Positions 35,229-42,173 of a stretch of 64,000 nt of DNA are shown piece by piece. The notes under the pieces were generated by a model. It saw nothing but the letters and a program-made list of their open reading frames with translations. It was not told the origin of the DNA and made no database searches. The DNA comes from an uncultured Roseburia sp. (GTDB taxonomy: Bacteria > Bacillota > Clostridia > Lachnospirales > Lachnospiraceae): positions 1-64,000 of the forward strand of contig CANPGM010000001.1 of NCBI GenBank assembly GCA_947573605.1, in the 5' to 3' direction. The first letter of the stretch is position 1; each line of letters opens with the position of its first letter. The position numbers and the translations under genes are program-made.

Positions 35229-35618
35229 ATGTTAGCAAATAAAGGATATGCAGCATATACCAACAGCAGGATTGCAACCGCTTCCCCGGCCGAGCTTACG
35301 TTAATGTTATACGAAGGCGCAATTAAATTCTGTAATATTGCAATTTCGGCGATAGAGGAAAAGGATGTTATGAAAGCTCACCAGAATATTATGAAGGTGG
35401 AACGTATTGTGCAGGAATTTCAGGGGACGCTGGATTTTAAATATCCTGTAGCAAAAGACTTCAACGAGGTTTACACGTATCTAATGCAGCGATTAAGAGA
35501 GGCGAATATGCAGAAAGATAAAGAAATTCTCGAAGAGGTTTTAAAACATTTACGCACTATGAGGGACACATGGAAAGAGGTTATGCGTCTGTCTAAAATC
35601 AGCGAGTCGAATTCATAG
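35229..35618 (+). CDS. fliS: Flagellar export chaperone FliS
   Basis: A 129-residue helical chaperone that keeps flagellin monomers soluble before export. The signature NKGYAAYTNSRIATASPAEL followed by LTLMLYEGAIKFCNIA is typical, as is the later LDFKYPVAKDFNEVYTYLMQ. In Bacillus, FliS also helps load FliW with flagellin, linking it to the CsrA circuit here. A strong AGGAGG site precedes the ATG. Confidence 0.93.
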   Translation: MLANKGYAAYTNSRIATASPAELTLMLYEGAIKFCNIAISAIEEKDVMKAHQNIMKVERIVQEFQGTLDFKYPVAKDFNEVYTYLMQRLREANMQKDKEILEEVLKHLRTMRDTWKEVMRLSKISESNS

Positions 35619-35633
35619 CCGGAAGGGATGCAG

Positions 35634-36113
35634 ATGACAGAAAAGAATTATATTGATATTTTAAAAAGGGATTTAAAGAAAAAGAATCTGATTTTGGAAG
35701 AAATTATGGCGGAAAACCAGAATCAGAAACAGGCGTTGGAGAATCCGAATCTGGATCCTGATGATTTTGATGAAATTGTCGAGAAAAAAGCCGGTCTGAT
35801 TGAACAGTTAGGGCAGTTGGACAATGGATTCGAGCAGGTATATGAGCATGTCAGAGAGGAATTGAACGGGCATAAGGAACTTTATAAGGAAGATATTCGT
35901 GAAATGCAGAACCTGATTCGGCAGTTGACGGAAAAAAGCGCTGAGATTCAGGTGCAGGAGCTTCGCAATAAAGAGCTTATGGAGAAAAAGTTTACAGATG
36001 TAAAACAACAAATCCGGGAAGTACGGGCGAGTCATAAGGTCGTCAACCAGTATTATCAGAACATGATGAAGACAAATTATATCGATCCACAGTTTATGGA
36101 CAATAAAAAATAA
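35634..36113 (+). CDS. FliT/FlgN-like helical chaperone
   Basis: A 159-residue, wholly helical, coiled-coil protein directly after fliS and before a terminator. The segment FDEIVEKKAGLIEQLGQLDNGFE is the pattern seen in FliT- and FlgN-type proteins (only part is quoted here: VEKKAGLIEQLGQLDNGFE). By position it is probably the export chaperone for FliD. Start: the ATG at 35634 is six bases after GGAAGGG, whereas the ATG at 35628 is fused to it. The exact family name is uncertain. Confidence 0.75.
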   Translation: MTEKNYIDILKRDLKKKNLILEEIMAENQNQKQALENPNLDPDDFDEIVEKKAGLIEQLGQLDNGFEQVYEHVREELNGHKELYKEDIREMQNLIRQLTEKSAEIQVQELRNKELMEKKFTDVKQQIREVRASHKVVNQYYQNMMKTNYIDPQFMDNKK

Positions 36114-36117
36114 ATCA

Positions 36118-36164
36118 AAATCCGGGTAACCCATTGCGGAGATTTCCCGGATTTCGTTTTTTTT
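36118..36164 (+). terminator. Intrinsic terminator after the fliS operon
   Basis: AAATCCGGG pairs with CCCGGATTT, followed two bases later by TTTTTTTT. The stretch 36165-36298 that follows has no gene; its last 60 bases are an AT-rich tract upstream of the flagellin promoter. Confidence 0.88.
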
Positions 36165-36298
36165 GGAGGGGAGGGGTACTTTGGCGGATATCCGGCTTTC
36201 CTGTAATAACGCAGAAAGAGCTCGGTCTTTCAGCGGCGGCGGTCAATGGTACATTCAATTTTTTGCAAATTTTTTGGTAAAATTTTTAAATTTCGGTA

Positions 36299-36325
36299 TA
36301 AACAATTAAAAGGTTTCACCGATAT
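36299..36325 (+). promoter_or_regulatory. Sigma-28 promoter of flagellin copy 1
   Basis: TAAA at 36299-36302 and CCGATAT at 36319-36325 with a 16-base gap match the sigma-28 consensus exactly. A 12-bp palindrome TAACAATTGTTA lies just downstream at 36345-36356, inside the expected mRNA 5' end. Confidence 0.85.
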
Positions 36326-36430
36326 ATAATACAAGTAAACAAGATAACAATTGTTACTTGGCGGCAGAGACGCGACGGAGCGTACGGCCAGAGAAGTCCC
36401 GGCCGCAAACACAATATCATATCAGTATAT

Positions 36431-36463
36431 GTGGCAAGGATGCCGCATTAAATTCAAGGAGGA
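36431..36463 (+). promoter_or_regulatory. Candidate CsrA binding sites in the flagellin leader, copy 1
   Basis: GTGGCA-AGGA-TGCCGC (36431-36446) is a 6-bp hairpin with AGGA in the loop. CAAGGATGC matches the CsrA consensus core CARGGATGT at eight of nine positions. A second GGA lies in the ribosome site AAGGAGG (36457-36463). A two-site leader of this kind is how CsrA represses hag translation in Bacillus subtilis. Confidence 0.65.
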
Positions 36464-36470
36464 AAATAAT

Positions 36471-37292
36471 ATGGTAGTACAGCACAATCTTACAGCTATG
36501 AACTCTAACAGACAGTTAGGTATCACGACAGGATTACAGGCAAAATCTTCTGAGAAGTTAGCTTCCGGATACAAAGTAAACCGTGCAGGCGATGACGCAG
36601 CAGGTCTTTCCATTTCCGAGAAGATGAGAAGCCAGATCCGTGGATTAAACAAGGCATCTGACAATGCTCAGAACGGTATTTCCTTAATTCAGACAGCTGA
36701 AGGTGCATTAAACGAAGCACACTCCATTTTACAGCGTATGAACGAGCTTGCTACGCAGGCAGCTAACGATACTAACGTATCTGCAGACAGAACCGCTATC
36801 TCTAAAGAGATGACAGCTCTTCAGTCTGAAATCAACCGTATCGCTTGTACAACACAGTTCAATACACAGAACCTGTTAAACGGAAGCTTTGACAGCAAGA
36901 ACCTTCAGGTTGGTGCATTAGAGGGACAGAAGATTGAGATCTCTATCGCTGCTATGAATGCAAGCGGCTTAGGAATCGGCGCTTCAACAGATATTAAAGT
37001 TGACAGCTTTACAAATGCCGGCGCTGCAATGACAAAGATTCAGGCAGCTATTTCTCATGTATCACAGCAGCGTTCCGCACTTGGTGCTTTACAGAACAGA
37101 TTAGAGCACACAATTGCAAACCTTGATACAACAGCAGAGAATACACAGGCAGCTGAGTCTCTTATCCGTGATACAGATATGGCTGATGAGATGGTTACGT
37201 ACAGCAAGAACAACATTCTTGCACAGGCAGGACAGTCCATGCTTGCACAGGCGAACCAGTCTACACAGGGCGTATTATCCTTATTACAGTAA
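36471..37292 (+). CDS. Flagellin, copy 1
   Basis: A 273-residue flagellin made almost only of the D0/D1 helical core; the variable outer domain is reduced to a short hinge. N-terminal VVQHNLTAMNSNRQLGI, SEKLASGYKVNRAGDDAAGL and C-terminal ESLIRDTDMADEMVTYSKNN with GQSMLAQANQSTQGVLSLLQ are canonical. Codon choice is narrower than in neighbouring genes, as expected for very high expression. It has its own sigma-28 promoter, a leader of about 140 bases with candidate CsrA sites, and a downstream terminator. The encoded protein is identical to that of copy 2. FliS, FliW and the Maf glycosyltransferase in this window are its expected partners. Confidence 0.96.
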   Translation: MVVQHNLTAMNSNRQLGITTGLQAKSSEKLASGYKVNRAGDDAAGLSISEKMRSQIRGLNKASDNAQNGISLIQTAEGALNEAHSILQRMNELATQAANDTNVSADRTAISKEMTALQSEINRIACTTQFNTQNLLNGSFDSKNLQVGALEGQKIEISIAAMNASGLGIGASTDIKVDSFTNAGAAMTKIQAAISHVSQQRSALGALQNRLEHTIANLDTTAENTQAAESLIRDTDMADEMVTYSKNNILAQAGQSMLAQANQSTQGVLSLLQ

Positions 37293-37328
37293 TTTTAACT
37301 GCAGTAAAAATGGCATAAGGCCAATAGA

Positions 37329-37364
37329 AACAGAGTCGGTTTATGGAACCGGCTCTGTTTTTTT
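37329..37364 (+). terminator. Intrinsic terminator of flagellin copy 1
   Basis: AACAGAGTCGG pairs with CCGGCTCTGTT, followed by TTTTT. It is not part of the duplicated unit. The stretch 37365-37522 between it and the next promoter holds no convincing gene. Confidence 0.9.
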
Positions 37365-37522
37365 GTGAAATGGAAGTCAAAGCTCTTTTTATGTCAACAT
37401 TTTCCGGGAATGCGCCAGGCGCAAAGACCTTTTAGAATGGGGCGGAGGGGAGTGAATATGGCTTTACCCGAATCGTCCTGGTGCGGCACGATGCTGCGAA
37501 GAAAAAAATTTTTTTTCGGCTA

Positions 37523-37549
37523 TAAAGTATCGGAAGGTTTCACCGATAT
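37523..37549 (+). promoter_or_regulatory. Sigma-28 promoter of flagellin copy 2
   Basis: TAAA at 37523-37526 and CCGATAT at 37543-37549 with a 16-base gap. The two boxes match copy 1, but the first seven spacer bases are entirely different. Confidence 0.85.
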
Positions 37550-37654
37550 ATAATACAAGTAAACAAGATAACAATTGTTACTTGGCGGCAGAGACGCGAC
37601 GGAGCGTACGGCCAGAGAAGTCCCGGCCGCAAACACAATATCATATCAGTATAT

Positions 37655-37687
37655 GTGGCAAGGATGCCGCATTAAATTCAAGGAGGA
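37655..37687 (+). promoter_or_regulatory. Candidate CsrA binding sites in the flagellin leader, copy 2
   Basis: Identical to 36431-36463: an AGGA-loop hairpin followed by a GGA-containing ribosome site. Confidence 0.65.
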
Positions 37688-37694
37688 AAATAAT

Positions 37695-38516
37695 ATGGTA
37701 GTACAGCACAATCTTACAGCTATGAACTCTAACAGACAGTTAGGTATCACGACAGGATTACAGGCAAAATCTTCTGAGAAGTTAGCTTCCGGATACAAAG
37801 TAAACCGTGCAGGCGATGACGCAGCAGGTCTTTCCATTTCCGAGAAGATGAGAAGCCAGATCCGTGGATTAAACAAGGCATCTGACAATGCTCAGAACGG
37901 TATTTCCTTAATTCAGACAGCTGAAGGTGCATTAAACGAAGCACACTCCATTTTACAGCGTATGAACGAGCTTGCTACGCAGGCAGCTAACGATACTAAC
38001 GTATCTGCAGACAGAACCGCTATCTCTAAAGAGATGACAGCTCTTCAGTCTGAAATCAACCGTATCGCTTGTACAACACAGTTCAATACACAGAACCTGT
38101 TAAACGGAAGCTTTGACAGCAAGAACCTTCAGGTTGGTGCATTAGAGGGACAGAAGATTGAGATCTCTATCGCTGCTATGAATGCAAGCGGCTTAGGAAT
38201 CGGCGCTTCAACAGATATTAAAGTTGACAGCTTTACAAATGCCGGCGCTGCAATGACAAAGATTCAGGCAGCTATTTCTCATGTATCACAGCAGCGTTCC
38301 GCACTTGGTGCTTTACAGAACAGATTAGAGCACACAATTGCAAACCTTGATACAACAGCAGAGAATACACAGGCAGCTGAGTCTCTTATCCGTGATACAG
38401 ATATGGCTGATGAGATGGTTACGTACAGCAAGAACAACATTCTTGCACAGGCAGGACAGTCCATGCTTGCACAGGCGAACCAGTCTACACAGGGTGTATT
38501 ATCCTTATTACAGTAA
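37695..38516 (+). CDS. Flagellin, copy 2
   Basis: Encodes the same 273 residues as copy 1, with an independent sigma-28 promoter and an unrelated terminator. Two full transcription units would double flagellin output without changing the filament. The near-perfect identity, including silent positions and leader, points to recent duplication or continuing gene conversion. The following glycosylation genes may receive read-through from this unit, because the terminator after it has a short T tract. Confidence 0.96.
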   Translation: MVVQHNLTAMNSNRQLGITTGLQAKSSEKLASGYKVNRAGDDAAGLSISEKMRSQIRGLNKASDNAQNGISLIQTAEGALNEAHSILQRMNELATQAANDTNVSADRTAISKEMTALQSEINRIACTTQFNTQNLLNGSFDSKNLQVGALEGQKIEISIAAMNASGLGIGASTDIKVDSFTNAGAAMTKIQAAISHVSQQRSALGALQNRLEHTIANLDTTAENTQAAESLIRDTDMADEMVTYSKNNILAQAGQSMLAQANQSTQGVLSLLQ

Positions 38517-38551
38517 TTTTAACTGCAGTAAAAATGATGTAAAGTCAAATA

Positions 38552-38585
38552 AAATAGGGTCGGTCGTCAGACCGACCCTATTTTT
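38552..38585 (+). terminator. Intrinsic terminator of flagellin copy 2
   Basis: AAATAGGGTCGGTC pairs perfectly with GACCGACCCTATTT around a GTCA loop, followed by only a few T residues, so some read-through into 38606 is likely. Confidence 0.85.
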
Positions 38586-38605
38586 ACGATATTGAGGTAT
38601 TTTTA

Positions 38606-38920
38606 ATGAGTGAAAAAGAGCTTACGGGTTTTATACGGGAATTAGAAAAAAAACAATTATTATCGGAAGAAACAGCTTTTCAGAAACTGGAACAGGTGAT
38701 GCAGACCATCACATCCGTATATCTGAAGCTTCTGGGGGATATTCTAAAAATCAGAGAAACAGGAATCGATATTTCGGAAGAAGTTATTTTACAACAATTG
38801 AAAAATATGGAACAGGCATTGAAAAAAAAGGATGTTGTTCTTTTACATGATACAATAAAATATGAAGTGCTTGGAGCGCTTTATCTTTATCAAAATTTTT
38901 TAATGAAACAGGCAGGGTAG
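38606..38920 (+). CDS. Small helical protein upstream of the Maf glycosyltransferase
   Basis: A 104-residue soluble protein that I do not recognise. It is predicted to be almost entirely helical (KELTGFIRELEKKQLLSEET; FQKLEQVMQTITSVYLKLLG; EVILQQLKNMEQALKKKDVV). The next gene starts three bases after its stop codon. Small helical proteins beside flagellin-modifying enzymes could act as adaptors or chaperones that present flagellin to the transferase. This role is inferred from size and position only. Ribosome site GAGG lies nine bases before the ATG. Confidence 0.72.
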   Translation: MSEKELTGFIRELEKKQLLSEETAFQKLEQVMQTITSVYLKLLGDILKIRETGIDISEEVILQQLKNMEQALKKKDVVLLHDTIKYEVLGALYLYQNFLMKQAG

Positions 38921-38923
38921 CAT

Positions 38924-40804
38924 ATGGGAATATATGAAAATAACAAAGAAACGATGATAGAATATTTCCCTTATGTGAAAGCGCAGATAGAGGCTTTGGA
39001 AACAAGGGAAGAAAAGAGTGATGCTCTGCAGGAAGTTTTTTGGGATACTGACCTTGCAGGGAAAGAAATTATAGGCTTGGCATGTGAAGACGATGTCTGG
39101 TATTTTAACAGCCGGTATTACAGTGAGGAAATGGTCGAAGAATGGTGCGAGCTCCATAAGCGAAAAGACTATTTTGCACCGATTACCATATTCGGGCTTG
39201 GAAATGCGGACTATCTGAAAAAGCTTAGAGAATTAAATCCTGAAAATAAGATATATGTGTATGAACCGAGCGATTTGGTTTTCTGGGAGGTAATGCACAG
39301 AACGGATTTGACAGAACTGATTCAACAGGAAAATCTTTTTCTGACGTTTGGGGAAGAAGGCATTCTTCAAATGACACAGTGGTTAAGCGTCGGTATTAAT
39401 TTTTCCAATTATGAATATATGGAGAACTGTGTTCTGCCAAATTATAAAAATGCGTTTCCCTTAATCTATCTGCGTTTCCAAAAGTTATTGATGGAAACAT
39501 ATGAAACGCTTGTGTTCCAGAAGAATACCCTGATAAAGATGCAGAAAAAAAGTCAGGAAAATTTTTATTCCAATGTCGGAGACTGCATCAGACAGCATTC
39601 GATTCTGGAACTGGTGGAAGATTTTTCGAAGGTTTGCAATACAGAGGAAGTACCGGCGATTTTAGTATCCGCCGGACCGTCTCTTGATAAGAATATAAAG
39701 GATCTGGCTGCCGCAAAGAACCGCGCGTTTATTCTGGGCGTCGATACGGCAATCGGAACGCTGCTGAAAAATGAGATTTTACCTGATTTGGCGATTACAA
39801 TAGATCCGTTAAAGGACATTTTTTTATTTGAACAGGAAGGTATAGAAAAAATTCCGCTTGTGTTAAGCCCTTATGCAAATCATAAAGTAATTCGGATTCA
39901 CACGGGCGAGCATTTTTATTCTCAGAAAGAAAGCGACTTTTTAACGGAACTTTATACGCGTTATGGAAAAAGAGTCATTAAGCTTTCCACGGGAGGGTCG
40001 GTTGCAAACGATGCGTTTTCGCTCCTTTGTGAGATGGGCTTTCGGACGATTATTCTGATGGGGCAGGATCTGGCTTATCCGGAGAAAAAGAGTCATGCCA
40101 GCGCAGCCTATAATGACGAGGTAAATCCCGATAAAGAGGGACGCGTTTATTTTGAGGTGGAAGATATATACGGAAATCCGGTTCTTACAAGAGTAGATAT
40201 GAATCACTACAGAAGGTGGTTTGAAAATACAATTGGAGGCAGTACGAATCTTCGCGTTATTGATGCAACGGAGGGCGGCGCAAGAATTGCGGGCACAGAG
40301 ATTATGACTTTAAAAGAAGCAATTGAAAGCGCCTGCGGTTCTGCAGTATATCAGTTTGACGCAATATTACAGAATCTGCCGCTGACATTTACCGAGGAAG
40401 AACGAAAAGCGATTATGGAGGAGTTTGGCAGACTGAGCCAGAGTATTTCGGAAGCGGAATCCCGCATAAAAGAAGGGAAAAAAGTATATGAAAAACTGGA
40501 TGAGCTGAACAGAAAAGGGAAGTACAAGACCGCAGAGTTTCAAAAGACATTTGAAGAAATTTCGGAGCTGAATATGTGGGTGGACAACGACCCGATTGTA
40601 GCGTTAATGGGCAGCTTTACAAACCGGGAGGAATATGATATACAATCCAGAGTCTATGCTCATAAGGAAAATATATATGAAGAAATCAAATATATTGTAA
40701 AGAACGGAATTGAGATGCTGGAAGCATATCTGGATAAGATTCCGATGCTTTTGGAACTGTTGACATATATGGACAGGGAGAATGTGGATGAAAAAAAACC
40801 GTGA
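38924..40804 (+). CDS. Motility-associated factor (Maf) glycosyltransferase, DUF115/MptE-like
   Basis: A 626-residue Maf protein. Members of this family transfer nonulosonic acids (pseudaminic, legionaminic or related sugars) to flagellin serines and threonines. The central Rossmann-like domain has PAILVSAGPSLDKNIKDL near residue 245, FILGVDTAIGTLLKN, PDLAITIDP, and later LSTGGSVANDAFSLLCEMGF followed by ILMGQDLAYPE. The N-terminal domain (about 1-200) and helical C-terminal domain (about 470-620) are variable, as in other Maf proteins. It directly follows the flagellin genes and leads an operon that includes nonulosonate synthesis genes. It overlaps the next gene by 17 bases. Confidence 0.9.
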   Translation: MGIYENNKETMIEYFPYVKAQIEALETREEKSDALQEVFWDTDLAGKEIIGLACEDDVWYFNSRYYSEEMVEEWCELHKRKDYFAPITIFGLGNADYLKKLRELNPENKIYVYEPSDLVFWEVMHRTDLTELIQQENLFLTFGEEGILQMTQWLSVGINFSNYEYMENCVLPNYKNAFPLIYLRFQKLLMETYETLVFQKNTLIKMQKKSQENFYSNVGDCIRQHSILELVEDFSKVCNTEEVPAILVSAGPSLDKNIKDLAAAKNRAFILGVDTAIGTLLKNEILPDLAITIDPLKDIFLFEQEGIEKIPLVLSPYANHKVIRIHTGEHFYSQKESDFLTELYTRYGKRVIKLSTGGSVANDAFSLLCEMGFRTIILMGQDLAYPEKKSHASAAYNDEVNPDKEGRVYFEVEDIYGNPVLTRVDMNHYRRWFENTIGGSTNLRVIDATEGGARIAGTEIMTLKEAIESACGSAVYQFDAILQNLPLTFTEEERKAIMEEFGRLSQSISEAESRIKEGKKVYEKLDELNRKGKYKTAEFQKTFEEISELNMWVDNDPIVALMGSFTNREEYDIQSRVYAHKENIYEEIKYIVKNGIEMLEAYLDKIPMLLELLTYMDRENVDEKKP

Positions 40805-42152
40805 AAAAACGATTGAGATTTTAAGCAGAATATTGGCAGATGCAAAGGATTTAATTATACCGCGGGATAAAGTGATTCGAGTGATCAATGATTTGGAATG
40901 TGCGGTTAATCTTGCGGAGGAAAGCAGGGATTCCGAAGTATTGGAACTGATTCAGACAGAACTGGTGAAGGAACTCTCGCAGCTCGAATCCGTGTATCAG
41001 AACTTTTATACGCAGGAAAACGTCGGCATTTTCCGGGAATTGAATCAGGCGGTGGAGTCTACAATGAACCGGGTATCTTTACTGAACGAGAATCCGGTGA
41101 CACATGTCTCGGCGGATACGTATGCAAATATGGGGGATTTTCTGCTGGTACGCTGTCTGCGCAAAACAATCGAGCGAAAAACGCCAGGTAAGATCGGATG
41201 GATTGATGTGGACGTCAGAAAAAAAGTCAACGACGGATTTGTTTCGATGTGTAATCAGACAAATGCTGTTATTCTCGGCGGCGGCGGGCTTTTCCTGAAA
41301 GATACCAATCAAAATGACGTTTCTAACTGGCAATGGAATTGCACAACCGAAGACATCAGAAATATTCGCGTGCCGATTTATGTGCTTGGGATCGGATATA
41401 ACCGCTTTAGAGGTCAGGAGGATTTTGAACCCTGCTTTACGGAAAGCGTGAATACGCTGGTAGAGCAAAGCGCGTTTTTCGGCGTTCGCAATCATGGCTC
41501 CGTGAATGCCATAAGAGGTTATTTAAGAGAAGAACTACGCGAGAAAGTCCGTTTTCATCCGTGCGCCACAACCGTAATATCAAAGTTATATCAACTCCCT
41601 TCGAAACAGAAACAGGAACGGGTGATTGCGGTGAACTGGGCGTCTGACCGCATGGCAATGCGTTATCAGGGTAAACACTATGAAGTAATGAAAAGCATTG
41701 CAAATGTTTTGAAATCTTTTACGCCGGCATATCGAATAAAGTGTTATATGCACTGTCAGATGGACGAACTGATTTGTAAAGTGCTGGAAGCGGAGCAGAT
41801 ACCCTATGAAAAAGTATATATGAACAGAGAGCTGACGGAAGAAGAGCTTTTGGAACGCTATACGGAGCCGGATTTGGTGCTTGCGATCAGAGGACATGCT
41901 CAGATGATTCCGTTTGGCTGTAAAACTCCGGTTGTAAGTTTGATCTCACATGATAAACTGAAATGGTTTCTGGATGATATCGAACATCCCGAATGGGGCG
42001 TGGAAGTCCTGGATGATCATTTTGAAGAGAAATTGCTTGAGAAATGTAACTATATGCTTGATAATAGGGATAAGATCAGAAAGGAAATTGAAGCGGCGCA
42101 GGAGATTTTCTGGAACGTAATACAGGAAAATCTGAAAGAGGTTATTTTATAA
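40788..42152 (+). CDS. Polysaccharide pyruvyl transferase family protein
   Basis: A 454-residue protein. After about 100 helical residues (MKKNREKTIEILSRIL onward) comes a polysaccharide-pyruvyl-transferase domain, marked by YANMGDFLLVRCLRKTIE, AVILGGGGLFLKDTN, VPIYVLGIGYNRF, and the C-terminal LAIRGHAQMIPFGCKTPVVS. In this family the enzyme adds ketal pyruvate from phosphoenolpyruvate to sugars, although some members are glycosyltransferase-like. The ATG at 40788 is seven bases after GGGAG; an ATG at 40782 is too close. It overlaps maf and is followed by 21 bases before the next gene, so it belongs to the same operon. Confidence 0.86.
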   Translation: MKKNREKTIEILSRILADAKDLIIPRDKVIRVINDLECAVNLAEESRDSEVLELIQTELVKELSQLESVYQNFYTQENVGIFRELNQAVESTMNRVSLLNENPVTHVSADTYANMGDFLLVRCLRKTIERKTPGKIGWIDVDVRKKVNDGFVSMCNQTNAVILGGGGLFLKDTNQNDVSNWQWNCTTEDIRNIRVPIYVLGIGYNRFRGQEDFEPCFTESVNTLVEQSAFFGVRNHGSVNAIRGYLREELREKVRFHPCATTVISKLYQLPSKQKQERVIAVNWASDRMAMRYQGKHYEVMKSIANVLKSFTPAYRIKCYMHCQMDELICKVLEAEQIPYEKVYMNRELTEEELLERYTEPDLVLAIRGHAQMIPFGCKTPVVSLISHDKLKWFLDDIEHPEWGVEVLDDHFEEKLLEKCNYMLDNRDKIRKEIEAAQEIFWNVIQENLKEVIL

Positions 42153-42173
42153 CAGTTATGCAGGAGGCGCAAA

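Larger units (their letters stand above)
36310..37312 (+). repeat. Tandem duplication, copy 1 (flagellin with leader)
   Basis: These 1003 bases match 37534-38536 with an offset of 1224 bases. The single difference I find is C at 37271 versus T at 38495, which is silent (glycine). The match begins inside the promoter spacer and ends 20 bases after the stop codon. Confidence 0.93.
37534..38536 (+). repeat. Tandem duplication, copy 2 (flagellin with leader)
   Basis: Second unit of the 1003-base direct repeat described at 36310-37312, with one silent difference. Confidence 0.93.

Noticed and set aside
37365-37553. Short open frame between the two flagellin genes.
   Set aside because: It runs through the terminator T tract and the sigma-28 promoter of copy 2, has no convincing ribosome site and no recognisable product.
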